A stretch of DNA of 56,810 nt from CAYGTK01 sp964352775. Lineage in GTDB: Bacteria > Bacteroidota > Bacteroidia > Chitinophagales > CAIOSU01. Positions within the stretch are counted from its first letter, which is position 1; each line of letters opens with the position of its first letter. A model generated the notes under the pieces. That model saw nothing but the letters and a program-made list of their open reading frames with translations, was not told the origin of the DNA and ran no database searches. The position numbers and the translations under genes were made by a program. The stretch spans positions 1 to 56,810 of the forward strand of contig CAYGTK010000005.1 of NCBI GenBank assembly GCA_964352775.1. The letters run 5' to 3'. Positions 48,059-55,255 of the stretch are shown piece by piece.

Positions 48059-49514
48059 CAATAAGGTTGGCAACGATCTTTGCCGAGGCTAAGCATAAAG
48101 GAATGCCACCACCCGGGTGAACGCTACCGCCACAAAAATACAAACCCTTTATGCGCGATGAAAAATTAGAATGTCGTAAAAATGCAGCGAACACATTATT
48201 GCTGCTGTTTCCATACAATGATCCTTGGTGAGAAGAGGTGCGCTGCTCAATAGTTATAGGGTCCAACACATCTTCAGATACAATGAGATTTTCAATAGAA
48301 TACCCGAACTTATGCTCTAGCTTTTTCAATATAGTTGCCCGTGCCTTCTTCTTCAGTTCTTCCCAATCTTGACCAGTATTGTTGGGTACGTTTATCATAG
48401 TAAACCAATTCTCCATACCCGCTGGTGCATCATCGGGGCAGCGCTTGCTACTTATATATATGTATACGGTGGGGTCATCGTAAATTGTTTGCTGATCGAA
48501 TAGGTGCTCAAATTCGGTTTTGTAATCTTCAGAGAAAAGGATGTTGTGCACGTCCAGATCAGGAAATTCCTTTTTAATACCCCAATAGAATATCAGGGCA
48601 GAACTGGAACGTGGTTGCCCTGTGATGAATTTTGGCTCTTTTACATCGGGTAGCAGTCGTCGGTAGGTATTTACGATGTCTGTATCGCTCACTACTATAT
48701 CAGCCTCTTTTAGTTCACCTGCTACTTTTATTCCTTTAAGCAGTTTTCCTTCTACTACTATTTCTTGAACGGGTTTGCCAAAATGAAATTTCACGCCTTT
48801 ACTTTCTGCCACTTGGGTAAGTGTTTTGGTAATGGTGTACATGCCCCCTTTGGGGAAGTAAGCGCCTACATTATGTTCTAAGTGGGGAATGATGTTTAAC
48901 GTAGCTGGTGCCTTATAGGGGTCCGATCCGTTATAGGTGGCATATCTATTAAATAGCTGAGCGGTTAGGGGATGCTCAAAAAACTTCTTGTTATACTTCG
49001 CCATGCTGGTGAGCATATTCAGGCGATGAAGCTTTAGCCCCAAGCCCAATACCTTTGGCTTTAAATAAGTAGAGAGTTTGTGTAGCGATGAAAAGAGAAA
49101 AAGATCGGCGGTGAGGTCATACTTTTCTTTACTTAGTTCTAAGAACTTAAGTACCCGTTCTTTCTTCTCTCCAAGTTTGTTTTCTAGTTCTTCTGCAAAG
49201 TCATTTACATCGCTGTAAGCATCAACAGTTACATTGTCAGGGTAAAAATATTTGGTGATAACGGGTAGTTGCTCATAGTCGAATTCGATAGCGTTCTTAT
49301 CAGCGGCTAATTCAACCAACTCATCTACCAAATTGGGCAGCGTGAAAAGCGAGGGTCCAGCATCCCAACGGAAACCGTCTTTACTTACTTCGGTAAGTTT
49401 TCCGCCAGGGTAGGGGTTGGCCTCATATACGGCTACTTTATAGCCTTTATCGGCTAAACGTATGGCCGTAGCCATACCACCAACTCCTGCACCAACTACA
49501 ATTGCCTGTTTCAT
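48045..49514 (-). CDS. crtD: CrtD-type carotenoid 3,4-desaturase
   Basis: 489 residues, a second CrtI-family flavoprotein. The FAD motif G8-A-G-V-G-G13 and NPYPGGKL follow the first strands, and the C-terminal signature is GGSVHPGGGIPLCLASAK. It differs clearly from the CrtI at 44254-45729, and in carotenoid loci a CrtI paralogue paired with cruF usually introduces the 3,4 double bond after hydration. It overlaps the SRPBCC gene by ATGA and cruF downstream. A role as a different desaturase is possible. Confidence 0.87.
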   Translation of the reverse strand: MKQAIVVGAGVGGMATAIRLADKGYKVAVYEANPYPGGKLTEVSKDGFRWDAGPSLFTLPNLVDELVELAADKNAIEFDYEQLPVITKYFYPDNVTVDAYSDVNDFAEELENKLGEKKERVLKFLELSKEKYDLTADLFLFSSLHKLSTYLKPKVLGLGLKLHRLNMLTSMAKYNKKFFEHPLTAQLFNRYATYNGSDPYKAPATLNIIPHLEHNVGAYFPKGGMYTITKTLTQVAESKGVKFHFGKPVQEIVVEGKLLKGIKVAGELKEADIVVSDTDIVNTYRRLLPDVKEPKFITGQPRSSSALIFYWGIKKEFPDLDVHNILFSEDYKTEFEHLFDQQTIYDDPTVYIYISSKRCPDDAPAGMENWFTMINVPNNTGQDWEELKKKARATILKKLEHKFGYSIENLIVSEDVLDPITIEQRTSSHQGSLYGNSSNNVFAAFLRHSNFSSRIKGLYFCGGSVHPGGGIPLCLASAKIVANLIDDQH

Positions 49515-49945
49515 CCAAATACTTTTCGGTAAACTGGTCCGCGATAAGCAAATTGAGCATACATCACGGGATAGAGTAAGTAATCGAGAATTTTAGCTGG
49601 TGATTGGAATTCTATATCGTCGATTATGGTAGTACCGTTGGCGCTCTTTTTCATGCGGTGTTGGTGTTTCCAGAAAGATAAGAAAGGTGGCAGTTTTGTG
49701 CCCTCATCAACAAAAAAGATCTCTTCTTCAGAAGTGCCGTCATCTGTAATAATACTTATCCAGTTCTCCCATTTATAGCCAGCCCAAAGTTTCAGGTGAA
49801 CTTCATCACCTGTTTTGCAACCATCAAATCGTTCCAACTTGAAGGGCGGAAAGGGTGGTGCTAGTTTTAAGAAAAGAGTTTCGTTAAAGCCTTTAAACAC
49901 CTCTGCTGGTGTGCCTTTTACTTCTGTTTCTAAGTATATCTTCAT
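49511..49945 (-). CDS. SRPBCC-fold (START-like) ligand-binding protein
   Basis: 144 residues. The START/Bet v 1-like pattern is visible: an opening strand KIYLETEVKGTPAEVFKGF, a loop PPFPPFKLERFDG, WENWISIITDD, and a long C-terminal helix ending in YRGPVYRKVFG. Such proteins bind hydrophobic ligands; here a carotenoid or precursor is plausible from context but not shown. Its ATG overlaps the photolyase stop by one base (TAATG) and its own stop overlaps crtD by ATGA, so it is translationally locked between the two. Confidence 0.82.
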   Translation of the reverse strand: MKIYLETEVKGTPAEVFKGFNETLFLKLAPPFPPFKLERFDGCKTGDEVHLKLWAGYKWENWISIITDDGTSEEEIFFVDEGTKLPPFLSFWKHQHRMKKSANGTTIIDDIEFQSPAKILDYLLYPVMYAQFAYRGPVYRKVFG

Positions 49946-51486
49946 TAAAGTGTTTGTATATTTTCGAGGTAGTGCTCGGCTTGGTCTAGTATTTTACCAC
50001 GCTCTTCGCCATCTATTTTATCTAGCACACGATACATCATCCCTATGCGTGGGTTATTGCCCAACTTATCGCGATTGCGCTCATAGAAATGCCAGTATAA
50101 GCTATTGAATGGACAAGCCCCTTCACCATATTTCTTTGTTTTGGAGTAGTTACAGTCGCTACAATAGTTACCCATTTTATTGATGTAGTTGGCGCTAGAT
50201 ACATAGGGCTTGCTACCTACAATGCCACCATCTGCAAACTGACTCATGCCTCGTGTATTTGTAATTTCTACCCACTCAATAGCATCAATGTAAATGCCTA
50301 AGTACCATTCATCCAACTCATCTGGACTTATACCCGCTAATAGCGCAAAATTGCCCGTTACCATCAATCGTTGGATGTGATGCGCGTAGGCGAAATCCAG
50401 CGACTGACCAATGGCTTGCTTCATGCAGTTCATCTTGGTTTCGCCAGTCCAGAAATAGTCTGGTAATTCTTTCTGGTGGTCAAAATAATTCTTCGTGGCG
50501 TATTCAGGCATTTTAGCCCAGTAGATGCCCCGCATATATTCACGCCAACCCAGAACTTGTCGCACAAAACCTTCTACCTGCGATATGTTAATGTTCGTGC
50601 GGTCATCTTCCCAACGGGCAACCACAGTATCAACCACCTCTTTTGGCGAGAGTAGTTTTACGTTCATCAAAAACGATAACCTACTGTGATAGGCCGACCA
50701 ATATCGCGTATCTAAAGCATCCTGAAAATCTCCGAAATGTACTAGTCGTTCACTCACAAAATGGTCTAGCATTTCCAGTCCCTCTTCTCTAGTGATGGGC
50801 CAAATGAACTGTCCCTTATCTAGCTTGCCAATGGTTTCCACTCCAGCTTCTTCTAGTAGTTCAGCTAACTCGGTAACATCCCGTTCAAATAGCTTTGGCG
50901 AGTCTATTACATGGTTTCTGGGTATCTTTTTTCGATTATTTTTATCGTAGTTCCATTGTCCACCTGCTGGTTGGTCATTGCCCTCTATCATCACCCCATG
51001 CTTTTTGCGCATGTGGCGGTAGAAGTTTTCCATCAGGTAGGTCTTTTTTCCTTCAAAGAACTCTTCCATTTCCAAGCGCTCCGTATAGAAATGCTCGGTA
51101 TCAAAGCCTTCAACTTCAACACCTAGCTCACTTTCCAGCTTTTGCATTTGCTGGTCAAGTCTATACTCATCAGGCAATTGATATTCTACTTTCTCAATGG
51201 AATGCTTTTTTACTAAAGCCTTTAAATTCTTGGTGATGTTCTGTTCGTTATCATCATCATCTAGCTTAAAGTATTTTACTTGGTGACCTTCTTTCTGCAA
51301 ATAATCAGCAAATGCTCTCATGGCTAGAAAAAAGGCTACTACCTTCTGCACATGATGTTTTACATAGTCGGTTTCTTGCCTAACTTCCATTAGTACATAC
51401 AGCACATCGTCATCCACTTTACTTAGCCAACTGTGTTGGTGGTTCAGCTGGTCGCCGAGGATTATCCGTAGTTTTTTGTGGGTCAT
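49945..51486 (-). CDS. FeS-containing cryptochrome/photolyase (PhrB-like, (6-4) type)
   Basis: 513 residues of the deoxyribodipyrimidine photolyase-related family. The N-terminal antenna domain opens with LRIILGDQLNHQHSWL. The C-terminal FAD domain has the four cluster cysteines C354, C442, C445 and C458 (MNCMKQ, YCSDC, GACPF). Their spacing of 88, 3 and 13 equals that of Agrobacterium PhrB (Cys350, 438, 441, 454). That family repairs (6-4) photoproducts with blue light. It heads the run photolyase-SRPBCC-crtD-cruF-merR, linking DNA photorepair to pigment synthesis. Confidence 0.92.
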   Translation of the reverse strand: MTHKKLRIILGDQLNHQHSWLSKVDDDVLYVLMEVRQETDYVKHHVQKVVAFFLAMRAFADYLQKEGHQVKYFKLDDDDNEQNITKNLKALVKKHSIEKVEYQLPDEYRLDQQMQKLESELGVEVEGFDTEHFYTERLEMEEFFEGKKTYLMENFYRHMRKKHGVMIEGNDQPAGGQWNYDKNNRKKIPRNHVIDSPKLFERDVTELAELLEEAGVETIGKLDKGQFIWPITREEGLEMLDHFVSERLVHFGDFQDALDTRYWSAYHSRLSFLMNVKLLSPKEVVDTVVARWEDDRTNINISQVEGFVRQVLGWREYMRGIYWAKMPEYATKNYFDHQKELPDYFWTGETKMNCMKQAIGQSLDFAYAHHIQRLMVTGNFALLAGISPDELDEWYLGIYIDAIEWVEITNTRGMSQFADGGIVGSKPYVSSANYINKMGNYCSDCNYSKTKKYGEGACPFNSLYWHFYERNRDKLGNNPRIGMMYRVLDKIDGEERGKILDQAEHYLENIQTL

Positions 51487-51514
51487 TTGAAGGTCAATAC
51501 TTTAGTGTGTTCTT

Positions 51515-51537
51515 AACAACTATTGGGGTAAGTTGTT
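51515..51537. promoter_or_regulatory. Inverted repeat in the photolyase/hydrolase divergent promoter region
   Basis: AACAACT and AGTTGTT form a perfect 7-bp inverted repeat with a 9-base spacer. The right arm contains the TTG (51533-51535) that could be the -33 element of the serine hydrolase gene. It is 29 bases from the photolyase start. Confidence 0.35.
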
Positions 51538-51557
51538 CCTAAGCATTCCGAAAGCCT

Positions 51558-51565
51558 TAAATTTG
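51558..51565 (+). promoter_or_regulatory. -7 promoter box of the serine hydrolase gene
   Basis: TAAATTTG is a perfect TAnnTTTG match, 49 bases before the GTG start, with TTG 22 bases upstream. Confidence 0.5.
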
Positions 51566-51614
51566 CAGCATAACTATATATTATTACTGGCGTAGTTTTT
51601 GCTATTTCAGCCCT

Positions 51615-52913
51615 GTGAAACACTTTTTTACCATATCCTTTATCGCTGTATTGCTGCTACCGCTCGCATTACAAGCTCAGCTGTCGGGCGAGCTAAACCG
51701 TATGTTTAACCAGTATGGTGAAGATATAGGCAAGGCTGATATGCTAATTACTAAGGATGGGAAAGTAGTTTACGAGCGTAATTTCCCGAAAGGAACTGGG
51801 CAGAAAAAAGTAAAAGTAGCTTCAGCGGCTAAATGGCTGTCAGCCGCAACGGTATTGGCAGTAGTGGATGAAGGTAAGATTCAATTAGATGAACCTATAG
51901 GTAAATACCTACCTCAATTTAAGGGCGATAAGGCTAAAATGACCATCCGCCAGTTACTATCGCATACTAGTGGGCTGCCAACGAATTCTATCTACATCAA
52001 GAATAAAACGTTAGATCTAAAAGCCTCTGTAGACAAAATTGCTACCATGAAATTAAATGCCATGCCTGGCGCAGAGTTCAACTATGGTGGAAATTCTTTT
52101 CAAGTAGCTGCAAGAGTGGTGGAGGTGATTACTGGTAAAAGCTGGGAAACCCTTTTCAAAGAAAAAATTGCCGACCCTTGCGGTATGACCAATACCGATT
52201 TTGGGAACAAAGCGTATAAAAACATTGGCGATGGTGCCTATGGAACTGCGGGCGACTACATGAAATTCTTGCACATGGTACTCCATAACGGCACAGTAAA
52301 TGGCCGCCGAGTATTAAGCACCGAAATGGTAGAGGAAATGATAAGTGATCAAACGGGGGATATACCTGTGGGTTATACGCCCTACCGCTTTACTTCAGCC
52401 CAAAACTCACGTTACTATGGCTTGGGAACATGGTTAGATCGCATACAGATAAACGACGATATTGCTACAGAGATCAGCAGCCAAGGTGCACGCGGCTTTA
52501 CGCCATGGATAAATACTTGTAAGGGAGTAGCAGCCGTTTTTGCCACATATGGTGACTTAAAAGAGCTGCAGCCGATGATATTAGAGGCGAAAGAAGTAGT
52601 AGCTAATTTTTACCAAGACGATTGTAACGACATAGCCACTATAGGCTTAAACGATGGAAAGCTGCAAGGCAATATTACCGTATACAAAGGGCAAAAACCA
52701 GCCAATATCAGTTTCAGCTTATCAGGTGATAATGAAGTAAGCCTCAAGTTATTCGACCCCCTTGGGAACGAATTAGAATCTTACTTTGACGGTATATTGA
52801 AAGCTGGTAGTTACAGCTTCCCAGTAGATGCTTCCGATCTTAATCCAGGGGTGTATTTCTACAAGCTGCGTATTGGTGATAATACGGAGACAAGGAAGCT
52901 TACGATAGAGTAA
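51615..52913 (+). CDS. Secreted beta-lactamase-fold serine hydrolase with a T9SS-like tail
   Basis: 432 residues from a GTG start that begins exactly at a signal peptide (1-22, ending LQAQ). The class C/DD-peptidase fold is shown by S70-A-A-K73 (SxxK nucleophile), LLSHTSGLP (115-122) and FNYGGNSFQ (155-163) in the place of the usual Y-x-N; the Y-G-G form occurs in relatives. After about residue 345 comes an Ig-like C-terminal domain with SLKLFDPLGNELES and NPGVYFYKLRIGD, ending in a basic ETRKLTIE, which fits a T9SS type A tail although the VYPNP start is degenerate. Likely an extracellular esterase or peptidase; substrate unknown. Confidence 0.87.
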   Translation: MKHFFTISFIAVLLLPLALQAQLSGELNRMFNQYGEDIGKADMLITKDGKVVYERNFPKGTGQKKVKVASAAKWLSAATVLAVVDEGKIQLDEPIGKYLPQFKGDKAKMTIRQLLSHTSGLPTNSIYIKNKTLDLKASVDKIATMKLNAMPGAEFNYGGNSFQVAARVVEVITGKSWETLFKEKIADPCGMTNTDFGNKAYKNIGDGAYGTAGDYMKFLHMVLHNGTVNGRRVLSTEMVEEMISDQTGDIPVGYTPYRFTSAQNSRYYGLGTWLDRIQINDDIATEISSQGARGFTPWINTCKGVAAVFATYGDLKELQPMILEAKEVVANFYQDDCNDIATIGLNDGKLQGNITVYKGQKPANISFSLSGDNEVSLKLFDPLGNELESYFDGILKAGSYSFPVDASDLNPGVYFYKLRIGDNTETRKLTIE

Positions 52914-52924
52914 TTTTAGGTGCT

Positions 52925-52932
52925 TATATTTG
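52925..52932 (+). promoter_or_regulatory. -7 promoter box of the lipoprotein gene at 52951
   Basis: TATATTTG is a perfect TAnnTTTG match, 18 bases before the GTG start. Confidence 0.5.
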
Positions 52933-52950
52933 TTCTTCTAAATAAGTGTC

Positions 52951-53967
52951 GTGAAATTCTATCCGCCATATCTTGTTGTTTTTTTAGTTCTCTTGTTCAA
53001 CCTCGCCCTCACTTCCTGCAATAGCATTGGTATCACTACAAACAAGAACACCACCCTTTCTAATGAAGAAATTCCTATGGAACTTCAAAATGAGATAAGA
53101 CAACTGAATGCTATAGTTACAGAGGCGATTTTTGAGCGAAAAGGAGGGTTACTTGAAAAGATTTGTACCCCTGGAATGATTGAGCACTCCCCACCAATTA
53201 ACTCTCTTGTGATGGGACTTAGCAACTTGATTGATAAGGGCGAGGTAGTGGTAGTAGACCAGTTTTTGCAAACAAATGAAAAAATAAATATTCCCTCAGG
53301 TATCAAGGTAGAAAAACCGCGTCCTTTTAGTTACACTATTCCCTATCAAGTAACCGCCAAAGAAACTTACGTTTCATTGCTTAAAGTACCGTCAAAGAAT
53401 ATGAGCACGCTGTTAATGCTGTTTTACGTTAACACTTCCTCTGGTTATAGATTGCAAATGCTCCATGTTACTACTAATTATGCGGCCAAAACAAAAACTG
53501 CTCCCGAGCTTTTTCAGGCAGCTAAACAAGATGTTTTAGATAGCCTTTGGGTAGGCGCATGGATGAACATAAGTACAGCAAAAAGTTTTGATCAGACCAA
53601 CAACCCTTACATGAGTTATTCCATCACTGACAGTATAGCCTTGTTACATGGTGCAATAAAAGAAAAAATCGATAAGGAATTTGAGAACCCGTTTGTTTAT
53701 GATATGATTTCAACTGAACCAGAATTATTTGAGTTTTTTGTTGGAAATTCTGGGTATGGGCTATGTCCACAGCTCAAATATGTGACTAAAGTTGATTTTA
53801 ATGACGAAGAAGCTATGCGAGAAGAGCGCGTAGGTATGGCATTGATATCTAGTATTGTTTTACCAGGTTTATTACGAGATGCTGACTGCGTTATATTCGA
53901 AGCGTATAAATACCATCCAGTAGAGGGTATTCCTCAAATGCCCAAAGTGAGTATTCAGCCATTGTAG
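52951..53967 (+). CDS. Putative lipoprotein of unknown function
   Basis: 338 residues from a GTG start. A signal with a lipobox (LALTSC, Cys23) predicts an acylated, envelope-attached protein. The rest is soluble, with mixed alpha/beta character, a YVSLLKVPSKN strand in the first half and a predicted helical second half. I recognise no family. It stands alone between the serine hydrolase gene and a minus-strand gene, with its own -7 box. Confidence 0.7.
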   Translation: MKFYPPYLVVFLVLLFNLALTSCNSIGITTNKNTTLSNEEIPMELQNEIRQLNAIVTEAIFERKGGLLEKICTPGMIEHSPPINSLVMGLSNLIDKGEVVVVDQFLQTNEKINIPSGIKVEKPRPFSYTIPYQVTAKETYVSLLKVPSKNMSTLLMLFYVNTSSGYRLQMLHVTTNYAAKTKTAPELFQAAKQDVLDSLWVGAWMNISTAKSFDQTNNPYMSYSITDSIALLHGAIKEKIDKEFENPFVYDMISTEPELFEFFVGNSGYGLCPQLKYVTKVDFNDEEAMREERVGMALISSIVLPGLLRDADCVIFEAYKYHPVEGIPQMPKVSIQPL

Positions 53968-53985
53968 TTGTTTGCTTTACTTGAA

Positions 53986-54579
53986 TCAAACAATAATCTG
54001 CCCTTCCTCCTCATGTCCATATATCTCAAACTGCTGCTGAAGGTACCGCCAACCGCTGCACCACGCCAATACAGAGTCAAATTGATGCCAATTCGTTACG
54101 CTTTTTTTGCCGATTTTTAATTCAGTCTGTTGCTTTAGCGACAGTAAACATTGGTCTAAAGCTTTGTCCGACTTTTTATACCCCTGTTGATCTAACGTAA
54201 ACTCCCTTGCCAATGCCGCTGGATAAACCTCTATGGGGGCAATATTCAACTTTGCCAATTCATATTTCAGCTTCATAGCCCTAGCGGTCAGCCCACCCAA
54301 AAACATGGGCGACATGGCTTTCAATTCCTTATCACCTTCTCGGTAAAAGAAATCGCGGAAGGTTTGCGGCTGGAAATATACACCAGGTAAACTCAATGGC
54401 GCATCAATTGCCACCAAGTCGGGTTGTAGTTGTTTAATGTTGTCTAAAATGAACTTGTCAGCATCTTTCTTTTTCTCGCTTTGTATGATCTTATGGCGGC
54501 CTGGGCTGCTGCCAATACATATGGCTGTGGTGCCTGCCAATTTACTCCCGTAATCTATTCCCGCTAATTTTATCTTCAT
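53986..54579 (-). CDS. DUF429 family protein (RNase H-like fold)
   Basis: 197 residues. The pattern LAGIDYGSKLAGTTA at the start, LVAIDAPLSLPG in the middle (two acidic strand ends) and DSVLAWCSGWRYL near the end is that of the DUF429 family, predicted to have an RNase H-like fold with acidic metal ligands. No activity is established for this group. It is a single gene facing the lipoprotein gene, with 18 bases between the two stops. Confidence 0.8.
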   Translation of the reverse strand: MKIKLAGIDYGSKLAGTTAICIGSSPGRHKIIQSEKKKDADKFILDNIKQLQPDLVAIDAPLSLPGVYFQPQTFRDFFYREGDKELKAMSPMFLGGLTARAMKLKYELAKLNIAPIEVYPAALAREFTLDQQGYKKSDKALDQCLLSLKQQTELKIGKKSVTNWHQFDSVLAWCSGWRYLQQQFEIYGHEEEGQIIV

Positions 54580-54619
54580 GACTTCTCAAACATTGTTGTG
54601 CTAAAAGGGTTTTGCATGT

Positions 54620-55180
54620 ATGTTTTCTCGTCTTCGCATTTTTGAGGTCTTCTTGCTACTGGCTTTCCTATTCACATGCACTTATGAGAATAAAGTGAAT
54701 ACTATTGACTTTGCCAAACAGGAGTTTCGTACTACGGTAGATTCAAAGCTCTTTTTCAATAACATGAAGAGCATTTACTACAACAAAACCGAAGGGGCTA
54801 ACAAGATCGATCTCTACACCTATCGCAAGTCGCCCAAAGATAAGGGAGAGCCATATTTACAATTACGTATAGCTGATAATTGGTTGCACGACGAAGCCTA
54901 TGTGCTTATTGAGCCTGGCGAGCATTATGCTACTGGAGACACCATATTTGCCAGAAACCAACCGAAAGAGGGTAGTGTGGAAGTAATCTATTGGCCACCT
55001 AACAATAGACGCGGGCAATTCGCTTTTACATCAACAGTATATGTTTGGCTGAAAGATCGCACTGCTTTGGAACTAAAAGATAGAAAAGGCAATTGGGTAC
55101 AATATGCAGACGATAAGCCTACCCAAGATATGTGGCTTATAACCCTTCGCGATTACTTCGAACTCATCAATATTTATTGA
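54620..55180 (+). CDS. Putative small lipoprotein of unknown function
   Basis: 186 residues. A short hydrophobic N-terminus ends in LFTC (Cys20), a possible lipobox. The rest is a beta-rich soluble domain with many Tyr and charged residues (YLQLRIADNWLHDEAYVLIEPGE, FTSTVYVWLKDR). I recognise no family. It starts 40 bases from the divergent DUF429 gene and ends 75 bases before the ABC ATPase gene. Confidence 0.7.
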   Translation: MFSRLRIFEVFLLLAFLFTCTYENKVNTIDFAKQEFRTTVDSKLFFNNMKSIYYNKTEGANKIDLYTYRKSPKDKGEPYLQLRIADNWLHDEAYVLIEPGEHYATGDTIFARNQPKEGSVEVIYWPPNNRRGQFAFTSTVYVWLKDRTALELKDRKGNWVQYADDKPTQDMWLITLRDYFELINIY

Positions 55181-55255
55181 GTATCAGCCATATTTTCAAG
55201 CTTTGTATAGCCCATCCATTATCCTTAACTTAGCCCATTAGACAAAGTTTAGACT

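Noticed and set aside
44254..49514. The two CrtI-family genes as a recent duplication
   Set aside because: Their N- and C-terminal motifs and middle regions differ widely. They look like old paralogues with distinct roles (CrtI and CrtD).
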